Virus record (IMG/VR): IMGVR_UViG_3300020171_000144 | Span: 1 to 20,824 of that record | DNA: 20,824 bases | DNA from: a virus | Strand: one strand, 5' to 3' | Shown: piece by piece, positions 5,781-12,359 of the stretch | Position numbering within the stretch: the stretch's first letter is position 1 | Layout: each line of letters begins with the position of its first letter | The notes under the pieces: model-generated | Told to the model about the DNA's origin: nothing | What the model saw: the letters and a program-made list of their open reading frames with translations, nothing else | Databases searched by the model: none | Position numbers and translations under genes: made by a program

Positions 5781-6043
5781 GACAGGTAAATATAAAAGAA
5801 TTAAAAAAGAATTTATGTAAAGAATTACAAGACCTGCCATTTGAAATAACTAAGTATGGTAGGGTTGTGGGTGTTGTTGGTGAAAAAGGTAGTCACCTTG
5901 GTGAAAAAGGTAGTCACCTTGACGCATCTCCCAAGAAAAAGGTAGTCACAAAAAAACACGATTATCCGGTGGCAGGTATTTCCAAAATAGATACACCTTG
6001 GGTTAATCCATTAATCAATTCAGCACTTGCGCCAAAGAAATAA
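5777..6043 (+). CDS. Phd/YefM-like protein with internal tandem repeat
   Basis: An 88-residue protein. Residues 1-34 (MRQVNIKELKKNLCKEL, LPFEITKYGRVVGVV) match the N-terminal Phd/YefM antitoxin pattern (strand, helix, then EITKxGxxVxV). In this family that part binds operator DNA and the C-terminal tail neutralises a toxin. No toxin gene follows, and the tail instead carries two copies of GEKGSHL and a Lys-rich linker, so an orphan DNA-binding or structural role is possible. The 21-bp unit is repeated at 5879-5899 and 5900-5920. It overlaps terL by four bases, so it is translated with the packaging genes. Confidence 0.6.
   Translation: MRQVNIKELKKNLCKELQDLPFEITKYGRVVGVVGEKGSHLGEKGSHLDASPKKKVVTKKHDYPVAGISKIDTPWVNPLINSALAPKK
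5879..5949 (+). repeat. 21-bp tandem repeat plus a third partial copy in another frame
   Basis: GGTGAAAAAGGTAGTCACCT plus a final T is repeated exactly at 5879-5899 and 5900-5920. A third copy of its 15-nt core GAAAAAGGTAGTCAC occurs at 5935-5949, but shifted in frame relative to the gene (core phase 0, 0 and 2). Each complete unit contains a short inverted pair AAGGT/ACCTT. Confidence 0.9.
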
Positions 6044-6047
6044 GACG

Positions 6048-6569
6048 ATGCCAGAGAAAAGTCCAAATTTTATTCGTAACATTATTATAACTCGTGATGT
6101 TTTGTGGGGTGAATCACTGACATCTGTCAGTAAAAAGTATGGCATAAGTGGTGGGCGGGTTCGTCAAATAGTTATGAGGTGTATCAGGACCGCTTTTGGC
6201 AAAAGGCGCTGGGGGTTATTTGAGAAAAAGTCTATATCTGTATTTAGATCACATGCAGATTTTTTAGTGCCGACATTAGAAAAGATGTCAACATTCGAAG
6301 ATACCAAACCTGTTTATTACAACAAGAATTTAAAAATGATGCCGGATCTTTATTTTGATAAGAATGGCAACAGGGTTGCTTCATACAATTTGATTTATGC
6401 TAACAACAATCTTTATGATTTGTCTGGAACTGTGAAGTATTGTATTAAAGGTAAACTTATGGACAGGGAAGCAGTCGAGGAACTATTGTTTTTATATGAC
6501 AATGAAATAGTTAATCCAGGATATAATTTATTGATGTCGCTTAAACAGAAGAATAGTTTGCAAAAGTGA
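6048..6569 (+). CDS. HTH DNA-binding protein near the terminase
   Basis: A 173-residue protein. After a short N-terminus it carries a helix-turn-helix at about residues 22-45 (SLTSVSKKYGISGGRVRQIV), close to the form of sigma-70 region 4, where the second helix (G-x-x-RVRQI) reads -35 DNA. The rest (ARG/LYS-rich FGKRRWGLFEKK, then a 100-residue beta-rich part) is not recognised. The start ATG 6048 is chosen over 6027 because the latter overlaps the upstream gene more deeply; neither has a strong ribosome-binding site. Candidate roles are a transcription factor for virion genes or a packaging-site binding protein. The HTH is seen; the role is inferred. Confidence 0.6.
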   Translation: MPEKSPNFIRNIIITRDVLWGESLTSVSKKYGISGGRVRQIVMRCIRTAFGKRRWGLFEKKSISVFRSHADFLVPTLEKMSTFEDTKPVYYNKNLKMMPDLYFDKNGNRVASYNLIYANNNLYDLSGTVKYCIKGKLMDREAVEELLFLYDNEIVNPGYNLLMSLKQKNSLQK

Positions 6570-6570
6570 A

Positions 6571-7236
6571 ATGATTCTCATTGAAAAGAAATCCTTTGAA
6601 ACACCATTAAACCAAACAAAGAACTATTATTACGATGCCGGTGAGAACGCAGAGTATCGAAGGATAGCCGGAGGGGTTGGGTTCCCTTACGGGGATCTTC
6701 CAGGGTTTCTGATTGTCATGGCTGAGGATTATAATAAAAATCCACGTTTGAAAAAAAGGCAAATAAAGTTGTTGACAGAGTATCAAAATGATGTTACCGA
6801 CAAGATCGTCAAGGCAATATACGATTATCAAAACAAATACTTAGTCGAAACATGGTATGGGGAAACAGACAATTTGTTAATGATGCACTTCATAGATAAA
6901 TTTAACCAAAGTCTTTCAAAAAAGAAAAAAGGCATTTATATATCTGAAGCGCCCTTTGCTGATGACCCTCATAACCTTCGACTATATTCCCACCAAATCA
7001 AAAACCTGTTGTTACCCACAAAAAAAGCTTTAAGTTTTGGCGACAATAGCCAAATACCCGGATATCTGTCAGGTCTGTCAGCCGACCAGGTACGACAAGA
7101 TCAGGCGCAGAAACATCCGATCATAGCTGCTCTTGGTTTTTTAATAGCAGGATTAGACGAACCGTATTATGACATATCTAAAGACCAGGAACTACATGAG
7201 CGACATGCTCTAAGGACGCAGGTGGAAGGATTATGA
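6571..7236 (+). CDS. Unrecognised 221-residue protein of the packaging block
   Basis: It begins one base after the HTH gene ends. The N-terminus is Tyr-rich (NYYYDAGENAEYRR), with a Gly-rich turn (IAGGVGFPYGDLPG), then a long helical region (LKKRQIKLLTEYQNDVTDKI) and a basic stretch (NQSLSKKKKG). Near the C-terminus ALGFLIAGLDEPYYDISKD is moderately hydrophobic but too short for a confident membrane helix. No Walker or nuclease motif is visible. It lies between terminase and virion genes, so a packaging or virion-internal role is possible. The stop overlaps a possible 32-residue frame (ATGA). Confidence 0.65.
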   Translation: MILIEKKSFETPLNQTKNYYYDAGENAEYRRIAGGVGFPYGDLPGFLIVMAEDYNKNPRLKKRQIKLLTEYQNDVTDKIVKAIYDYQNKYLVETWYGETDNLLMMHFIDKFNQSLSKKKKGIYISEAPFADDPHNLRLYSHQIKNLLLPTKKALSFGDNSQIPGYLSGLSADQVRQDQAQKHPIIAALGFLIAGLDEPYYDISKDQELHERHALRTQVEGL

Positions 7237-7331
7237 GGAAGCGACCGACAAGAATCCTATCAACGACAATGGTTGAATTCCAGGGATCAGGGTGGCGAGG
7301 CTGGAAGCAGACAGGAAATTCACATTCATAG
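7233..7331 (+). CDS. Possible 32-residue peptide
   Basis: ATG 7233 overlaps the preceding TGA (ATGA) and the frame runs to TAG 7329-7331: MRKRPTRILSTTMVEFQ followed by a Trp/Gly-rich end. It is basic and unlike any family I know. The coupling junction argues for translation, but the same DNA contains the structured element 7245-7276, so this stretch may be mainly regulatory. Confidence 0.3.
   Translation: MRKRPTRILSTTMVEFQGSGWRGWKQTGNSHS
7245..7276 (+). promoter_or_regulatory. CCGACAA box plus GACA-loop hairpin (copy 1)
   Basis: CCGACAA (7245-7251), eight bases, then stem TCAAC (7260-7264), 7-nt loop GACAATG (7265-7271) and stem GTTGA (7272-7276). The same layout recurs at 13406-13436 and 14182-14212 with different stem bases. 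It lies 76 bases before the start of the beta-solenoid-like gene. Confidence 0.55.
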
Positions 7332-7351
7332 GATGATAGGAGACTAAAATC

Positions 7352-8314
7352 ATGGGACAGTTACTTGCAGAAATATTAAATGATATGTCCGACGGGAAAA
7401 GTCGGAGAGCATTATACACATTATTTACGAAACTTCTTAACAACGATTCCACCTCAACACATAAGGCGATTGTGTGTGGTGCATCGGCAACACCTATTTC
7501 AGTAGCAGGCAGTTTTACGACAGGCATGGAAATATCAGCCGATGGCACAACTGCAATCTCAGTAACGTCAGGATTTACCGGCACAACCGGTATTCTTTTT
7601 AATGGCACAGCTACAAACGGTATTTCTTTGACCGGAGCATGTGCGACAGCAGCGATCAGTATTTCAGGGGCAGAGGCAATAGGTCTGAGTATTTTAACCT
7701 CAACACCTACCTACGGAATTTCAATTACAGCGAATTGTGAAACTGCTGCTCTTGGGATCACACAAACCCTGGCAGCTAACGACGATCATGCAATCGAAGT
7801 TATTACAACCACAGCGGCAACAGGCGGTACTGTTAGGCCGATTCATATGGTCAGCACTATGACTGGCGCAGGTGGAGTAGGTGGAAGAGCTGAGTTCCAG
7901 TGTACAATTAGTGCGGCACTTGGTGGATGGGCTAATGCTCTTAAAGGATACACAGTAATTACGACCACTACTGGTTCTGTTAGTGGCCTTGGCTCAGCAG
8001 TGGTCAGTGAGTTGTTGTTGCCAGGCAGCGCATTATCAACAGGTACTTATGCAGTACATGAAATAGAGCTGGTAACACAGGCGAGCGGAAGTTATACAAG
8101 TCCTGTGTCTTTTATCTGGTGTCAGGTCAGTGGAGATGGAACTGCCACAGCGACTTTTGAGGACACTGGTTACCTTATGACAGTCAAGGGGTTGACCGAA
8201 GGTACAGGCAATATATTTTCAGCCGGTGCAGATGTGGCAGCGGCAGCGACATTAAGAATTATGGTTGGAGATACAGCGTATTATATTTTATTGGGCGCTG
8301 GTGAATCTACATAA
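7352..8314 (+). CDS. Beta-solenoid-like virion protein
   Basis: A 320-residue protein starting at ATG 7352 behind AGGAG. Residues 1-40 are helical (LLAEILNDMSDGKSRRALYT), resembling an oligomerising or attaching head. Residues about 46-140 are low-complexity repeats of 10-12 residues with a G-I-S-x-T-G rhythm (ISVTSGFTGTTG, ILFNGTATNG, ISLTGACATA, AISISGAEAIG), the pattern of a right-handed beta-helix. The C-terminal half is Gly/Ala/Thr/Ser-rich, beta-rich and without catalytic motifs. Its place between terminase and portal and its upstream structured element, shared with other virion genes, suggest a capsid decoration or fibre protein. The function is inferred. Confidence 0.6.
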   Translation: MGQLLAEILNDMSDGKSRRALYTLFTKLLNNDSTSTHKAIVCGASATPISVAGSFTTGMEISADGTTAISVTSGFTGTTGILFNGTATNGISLTGACATAAISISGAEAIGLSILTSTPTYGISITANCETAALGITQTLAANDDHAIEVITTTAATGGTVRPIHMVSTMTGAGGVGGRAEFQCTISAALGGWANALKGYTVITTTTGSVSGLGSAVVSELLLPGSALSTGTYAVHEIELVTQASGSYTSPVSFIWCQVSGDGTATATFEDTGYLMTVKGLTEGTGNIFSAGADVAAAATLRIMVGDTAYYILLGAGEST

Positions 8315-8328
8315 TTAAGGCTTAATAC

Positions 8329-8383
8329 TCACGGGATAGAGACACGTGCTTGAAAAGCTGATTCCTGGTCAGCCTTCCCGTGA
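8329..8383 (+). promoter_or_regulatory. Structured intergenic RNA
   Basis: The outer stem TCACGGGA (8329-8336) pairs perfectly with TCCCGTGA (8376-8383). Inside it GCTGA (8357-8361) pairs with TCAGC (8369-8373) around a 7-nt loop. CCTGG (8365-8369) could alternatively pair with CCAGG at 8391-8395. No T-run follows, so it is not a normal intrinsic terminator. It lies between the solenoid-like gene and the next ribosome-binding site. Confidence 0.45.
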
Positions 8384-8414
8384 ATAACCACCAGGAAATA
8401 TTACAGGAGATATT

Positions 8415-8720
8415 ATGAAGCTTAATGTTTTAGAAAGACTATTGTTACTTAACCTACTTCCGGCAGAAGGGTCGTATACAAACCTTAAACTTATGCGGAA
8501 GGCGAAAGAAAACTTATCTTTCACAGAGGAAGAGAACGGACTACTTGAATTTAAACAGGAAGCAGATCAGGTAAGATGGGCAGACAATGCAGTTGAAGAC
8601 AAAGAAATCGACATAGGCGAAATCGTAACGCAGATAATCGTTAAGAAGCTTAAGAAACTTAACGATGAAGAAAAGCTCAAATCAGAGCATGAAAGTTTAT
8701 ACGAAAAGTTTGTAGGATAA
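8415..8720 (+). CDS. Conserved small phage protein preceding the portal
   Basis: A 101-residue protein, ATG 8415 behind AGGAG. The N-terminus LERLLLLNLLPAEGSYTNLK is characteristic of a small phage protein family of unknown function that I have seen near head genes. The rest is highly charged and helical (EEENGLLEFKQEADQ, IIVKKLKKLNDEEKL), suggesting an extended helical protein. Its 3' end (GAGCATGAAAGTTTA... to the TAA) is repeated at 9013-9049 after the Lar-like gene, indicating that it once sat directly before the portal gene. The role is not known. Confidence 0.7.
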   Translation: MKLNVLERLLLLNLLPAEGSYTNLKLMRKAKENLSFTEEENGLLEFKQEADQVRWADNAVEDKEIDIGEIVTQIIVKKLKKLNDEEKLKSEHESLYEKFVG

Positions 8721-9049
8721 AGATATAGAAGTATTATTGAAAAAAAGAATCCATTAAAACAAGGATTGAAACATAAAGTCAGGGGGAGATGGAGAGTTGA
8801 CATATATATTGAAAGGCAACCTGTAATTATGAACGATTTATTGCCATGTCCATTTTGTGGCTATAAAGAAACTATTATTAGTAAGACATACAAACGAGTT
8901 GATAATAACAAAATGACTTGGGATGGCGGATATTCAGCTAATTGTCCTAAGTGCAAGATTGGAACATCTTCCGGCCCTGACCCAGAATATCAAAGGTCTT
9001 TATGGAATAGCCGAGCATGAAAGTTTAAAAGTTTGCAGGATAAAATATA
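8685..9049 (+). repeat. Diverged direct repeat flanking the Lar-like gene
   Basis: Copy 1 at 8685-8727 is the end of the 101-residue gene plus spacer; copy 2 at 9013-9049 follows the Lar-like gene. Both contain GAGCATGAAAGTTTA, then AAAGTTTGYAGGATAAA and ATATA. Copy 2 lacks TACGA, which breaks the original frame, and has one substitution (T to C) in the core. The unit between the copies is about 285 bp. Confidence 0.8.
8829..9020 (+). CDS. Lar-like zinc-ribbon protein (restriction alleviation family)
   Basis: A 63-residue protein. It begins MNDLLPCPFCGYKE, has a second pair C-P-K-C near residue 43 and ends EYQRSLWNSRA. This is the signature of the Lar restriction-alleviation-like family (LPCPFCG start, a second CxxC, and a terminal W-N-x-R). 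The original Lar protein of the Rac prophage modulates type I restriction; most phage members have unknown targets, so anti-restriction is possible but not shown. ATG 8829 is chosen because the family starts here; the open frame to 8766 has no match. Its last codons fall in the duplicated sequence, a mark of insertion. Confidence 0.75.
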   Translation: MNDLLPCPFCGYKETIISKTYKRVDNNKMTWDGGYSANCPKCKIGTSSGPDPEYQRSLWNSRA

Positions 9050-9115
9050 ATGGCATCATCCAATTTATCATATGAAGAAATAGAGCCAATACAAGGTATA
9101 TATTATGGCTGCTAA
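9050..9115 (+). pseudogene. Relic of a portal-gene start
   Basis: ATG 9050 opens a 21-residue frame, beginning MASSNLSYEEIEPIQG, that stops at TAA 9113-9115. It resembles the N-terminus of the real portal, whose start reads MPVSTKLSYDEIERL: LSY-(E/D)-EIE is shared, with Leu and Ser encoded by different codons (TTA vs CTC, TCA vs AGT). It lies where the portal would begin if the HNH gene were removed. I read it as the leftover start of another portal allele, interrupted by the HNH insertion. It overlaps the HNH start by 11 bases. Confidence 0.6.
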
Positions 9116-9671
9116 AATTAATATGTTAGGCCGAATATTTGGGAAACTAACTATTATTAAAGAAGCTGGTGTTGATAACTGGGAAAAGATAAAATATCTA
9201 TGTCAATGTTCTTGCGGAAATGAGACAATAGTCCTCGGGACTTGCTTGCGGTCTGGGCGTACACAGAGTTGCGGATGCTTTAAAACAGAGATGACTATAA
9301 AAGCGCATAGTGGAAGTAGCCGTTCTATAGAAACTCGAATAAAAATGAGCGAAAAGAACTCAGGCGAGAACAATCCAAACTGGCAAGGGGGGAAGTCTTT
9401 TGAGCAATACTGTGGTATATGGTCAGATAAAGAATTTAAAGAGTACATTCTTAAAAGAGATAACTACAGATGCCAAAACCCAGATTGTTGGGGAAATAGT
9501 AACGGATTGAATCGCCATCATATTAATTATGACAAAAAAGATTGTGCCCCAAATAATATTACAACGCTTTGTATTTCTTGTAACGCACGTGCAAATAAGG
9601 ATCGTGTTTGGCATGAATTATGGTATCGCACAATAATGGAAAAGAAAAACCAAAAAGGGATATGCCTGTGA
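9105..9671 (+). CDS. HNH homing-type endonuclease with NUMOD3 motif
   Basis: A 188-residue protein. The N-terminal DNA-contact domain runs to about residue 58 (GRIFGKLTII, LCQCSCGNE, SCGC), a Cys-rich form common in phage HNH endonucleases. A NUMOD3-like segment SGENNPNWQGG (86-96) follows. The HNH/zinc finger lies at about 118-167: C123-x4-C128, H138-H139, N150/N151 and C156-x2-C159, so all catalytic and structural residues are present. Such enzymes nick or cut DNA at a target site and spread by repair-driven copying. It lies directly in front of the portal, overlaps its start by ten bases, and follows a relic portal start, so the portal gene start was probably its insertion target. Confidence 0.85.
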   Translation: MAAKINMLGRIFGKLTIIKEAGVDNWEKIKYLCQCSCGNETIVLGTCLRSGRTQSCGCFKTEMTIKAHSGSSRSIETRIKMSEKNSGENNPNWQGGKSFEQYCGIWSDKEFKEYILKRDNYRCQNPDCWGNSNGLNRHHINYDKKDCAPNNITTLCISCNARANKDRVWHELWYRTIMEKKNQKGICL

Positions 9672-11767
9672 GTACGAAACTCAGTTATGATGAAATAGAG
9701 CGTTTGGTTAATATTGAGGTTCAGGCTGCTGAAGAGTATGCCAGAACAAGATCCGACAAGAGGGAAAAAAGTTGGGATCGTTATTACGGCAAAAAAATGG
9801 GCAACGAGGTCAAGGGGCGATCTCAATTTATAACGAAAGAGCTTCAAGATACGATAGAATGGATGATGCCGTATTTTATTCGTACGTTTGCTGCTGGAGA
9901 CCCAAAGATCGAGATAGAGATTAAAGGCCAAGAGTCATGGGTAGGCAAGGCGTTGATGGATAGGATTCAGATTGATCTTGGCGAAGGCATGCCGAATCTG
10001 TTTCTTATATTTTATCAGTGGTTTAAGGATGCACTTGTATCAGACACCGCATTTGTGAAGATGTCATGGGATTTAGACCAGGAAGAGGTTTCCACAGAAT
10101 TTGACGAACTTCCACCCGAACTATTACAGCAACTTGTTAGCGACCCAGATGTGACTATCACTGATGGTGGTGAGATGAGCATGGGGTCTGGTGGAATATC
10201 ATTTAAAAATATTAAAGCCAAGATTAAAAAAACCATTAAAGACTCTATCTATTCGGAAAACATTCCTCATTGGGAATTTCTTGTAAGTCCTAAATGCCGT
10301 GGGGTAAACGACGAGTACGGCAAAGGACATAAGACAGAAGTAACGGTTGACTACTTAAAGAGAATTAATCGAGCATTCACCGAAGGCAAGAAACCATATT
10401 TTAAAAATCTTGACAAGTTAGAATCAGGCCAGAGCAAATCAGAAACAGATATAAATAACAGTGAAAAAACAAGCTACATGTCTGATGCTGATCAGATTAA
10501 TATTGATGACAGCACAGAGAAGGGCGCTAAGTCTCCAGTAACATTTATAGAATGGTACACACGGATTGATGTTGACGATAATGGATATCTTGAGAACATA
10601 GTTTGTTATATGGGTAACGGTCATCTATTAAGATGGGAAGAGGACAAAGATGGTTTTATTCCATTCGCTGCGTTATCTCCTATTATTGATTGCTATAAAT
10701 TCTTTGGTATATCATATTCAGATCTTTTGATTGAGATTCAAAACCTCAAGACCATGCTCTTTCGTAGAATTCTGGATAACTTTGATTTCCAGAACTCAGG
10801 CCGATGGCTAAAAGATCCGAATAGCGCAATCGACACTCATGCTCTTTTAAATAACATTCCAGGCTGTGTAATAACCGGCAAAATAGATGGATTAAAAGAC
10901 ATATCCCCTCAACCATTCAATCCGGTAAGCCTTTCAATCCTTGAGTACGTTGATACGATCAAAGAAAATCGTACCGGTATAACTAAATACAATCAGGGGC
11001 AGGACAGCGATTCGCTCAATAAAACGGCCAGAGGAATTATAACAATTCAGAACGCAGCAATGCAACGTCTTGAATTGATTGGAAGAATTTTCGCAGAGCT
11101 TGGCCTTAAAGATTATTATCGTAAAGTAGCAATGCTTTATCAGAAGCATATGAGGCAACCTTTTCAAGCGAAGGTATTAGGACAAGATAGAGAAATCACT
11201 TCTGACATGCTTCAGGGTAGAGTAATCACAAGGGTAAATATGGGCGTGGCTGCTTCGGTAGGCGCTGAGGAAGCACAAAAGATCGAACACATGCTTGGGG
11301 TTCTGTTTAAGCTCAACGAATATTTTCCTGGTCTTTTAACACCTGAAAAAATACACAACCTTTCAAAGCGATACATAACGTCGCTTGGGTTTAAAGACGC
11401 AGACGATTTTATCGAAGATGCTCAAAGTTACTTACAAAAAGCACAGCAACAGCAAAAAGAACAGTCCGAAATGCAGCAGATGATGATGGAACTTCAAAAG
11501 AAATTCAAAGAGATGGAGCTTCAGATCAAAGCCCAGGACGTACAGGTTAAATCTCAGAAGGTTCAGCAGGATGGTCAGATTGCAACCGCAAAACTAAAAC
11601 AGGAAGGCGAGATTGCTACAGCGGAAATACAAAGCGAACTTGCTATAGCCCGGGCTGATGTTGCTCAGAAAGAAAGAGATAGCAGGTTAGACCATAAGCT
11701 TGGATTGCTTGAACTATTAGCTGATAAGCAAAAGCCTGAAACAAAAAAGACAGAGGAAAAGAAGTGA
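9662..11767 (+). CDS. Portal protein
   Basis: A 701-residue dodecameric portal candidate. The start MPVSTKLSYDEIERL is chosen because of the relic copy of the same start at 9050; an upstream ATG at 9620 lies inside the HNH gene. Typical portal features are the N-terminal helix with RSDKREKSWDRYYG, then KGRSQFITKELQDTIEWMMP, a central wing/stem region, and a C-terminal Gln-rich coiled coil from about residue 589 (LQKAQQQQKEQSEMQQ to the Lys/Glu-rich end), reminiscent of the barrel of long podovirus portals. It forms the DNA entry vertex, docks terminase and joins the tail adaptor. Length and place before scaffold and capsid genes support the call. Confidence 0.85.
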   Translation: MPVSTKLSYDEIERLVNIEVQAAEEYARTRSDKREKSWDRYYGKKMGNEVKGRSQFITKELQDTIEWMMPYFIRTFAAGDPKIEIEIKGQESWVGKALMDRIQIDLGEGMPNLFLIFYQWFKDALVSDTAFVKMSWDLDQEEVSTEFDELPPELLQQLVSDPDVTITDGGEMSMGSGGISFKNIKAKIKKTIKDSIYSENIPHWEFLVSPKCRGVNDEYGKGHKTEVTVDYLKRINRAFTEGKKPYFKNLDKLESGQSKSETDINNSEKTSYMSDADQINIDDSTEKGAKSPVTFIEWYTRIDVDDNGYLENIVCYMGNGHLLRWEEDKDGFIPFAALSPIIDCYKFFGISYSDLLIEIQNLKTMLFRRILDNFDFQNSGRWLKDPNSAIDTHALLNNIPGCVITGKIDGLKDISPQPFNPVSLSILEYVDTIKENRTGITKYNQGQDSDSLNKTARGIITIQNAAMQRLELIGRIFAELGLKDYYRKVAMLYQKHMRQPFQAKVLGQDREITSDMLQGRVITRVNMGVAASVGAEEAQKIEHMLGVLFKLNEYFPGLLTPEKIHNLSKRYITSLGFKDADDFIEDAQSYLQKAQQQQKEQSEMQQMMMELQKKFKEMELQIKAQDVQVKSQKVQQDGQIATAKLKQEGEIATAEIQSELAIARADVAQKERDSRLDHKLGLLELLADKQKPETKKTEEKK

Positions 11768-12060
11768 TGGGAATAGCAGATGACCAGGAATCAATCGAAA
11801 AGACTCGCAAGCTACATTTAGCGAGTGAAGCACGAAGGATATTATCCGAACCACTGATAGATAATTTCCTAAGAGATCAGGAAGCTATGTGCTTTGAAGC
11901 ATTTAAGCAATTACCACTTGATGCTAATCTTGATGAGTTCAAAACTATTTATCACGAAGTCAGGGCAGTCAATAAGTTTAGGGTTAAATTGCAGACATAT
12001 ATAAATGAAGCTGATATAATGACGTACCAGGACAATAGGAATGTTGCAGAGGAAATATGA
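11767..12060 (+). CDS. Small conserved protein following the portal
   Basis: A 97-residue protein; ATG 11767 overlaps the portal TGA by one base (TGATG). The sequence HLASEARRILSEPLIDNFLR then a long helix and ending YINEADIMTYQDNRNVAEEI is an all-helical pattern seen in small genes beside phage portals, possibly a portal or head-assembly helper. No catalytic or metal motif is present. Its stop overlaps the next gene by ATGA. The role is inferred from position only. Confidence 0.65.
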   Translation: MGIADDQESIEKTRKLHLASEARRILSEPLIDNFLRDQEAMCFEAFKQLPLDANLDEFKTIYHEVRAVNKFRVKLQTYINEADIMTYQDNRNVAEEI

Positions 12061-12359
12061 GCTACAAATATTATGTTGCCGGTAAAGAAATCACGCAGTC
12101 TGAAAAGGATAAACTCATCGGAGGAACCGGTGAAAAGGCTTTGTATTCTCCAAAGGATCAGCCAGGAATACCTTTTGCGGTATCAGGAGAACACTTTAAA
12201 ATTATGGGTAATAAGCTTGATATAAATGATCAGTTGTTAAGAGAATGTCTTAATGCTATTAAGCTTGATATTGACAAGACGTTTATAATCCAAAGATTTG
12301 TTGATAGTGAAGACAAGCTGGTAATTCCACAGAAAGGTGCAGTGTATGGATGCTGGTGA
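12057..12359 (+). CDS. Unrecognised 100-residue protein (module boundary gene)
   Basis: It starts at ATG 12057, overlapping the previous TGA. It contains MSYKYYVAGKEITQSEKDKL and a Gly/Pro-rich middle (GTGEKALYSPKDQPGIPFAV) and ends VIPQKGAVYGCW. Its last 33 bases (12327-12359) recur at 12639-12671 with two changes, both synonymous in this frame, so a homologous 3' end lies downstream as a relic. The repeat also carries the ribosome-binding site and start of the following gene, which is encoded in another frame. Function unknown. Confidence 0.6.
   Translation: MSYKYYVAGKEITQSEKDKLIGGTGEKALYSPKDQPGIPFAVSGEHFKIMGNKLDINDQLLRECLNAIKLDIDKTFIIQRFVDSEDKLVIPQKGAVYGCW

Noticed and set aside
5777-6043. 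A toxin-antitoxin pair at the Phd-like gene
   Set aside because: No toxin-like gene is adjacent; the next gene is an HTH protein and the gene's tail is a repeat rather than a toxin-binding helix.
8797-8827. TTGACA with TGTAAT 19 bp later before the Lar-like gene
   Set aside because: The spacer is too long and the transcript would start at or after the ATG, so it is unlikely to be the gene's promoter.
8766-8828. Upstream extension of the Lar-like gene
   Set aside because: The family starts at MNDLLPCPFCG; the extra 21 residues are basic, without family match and without a clear ribosome-binding site.
9620-9661. Longer portal N-terminus from ATG 9620
   Set aside because: It lies inside the HNH gene, and the relic copy at 9050 shows the portal start is MPVSTKLSYDEIE.
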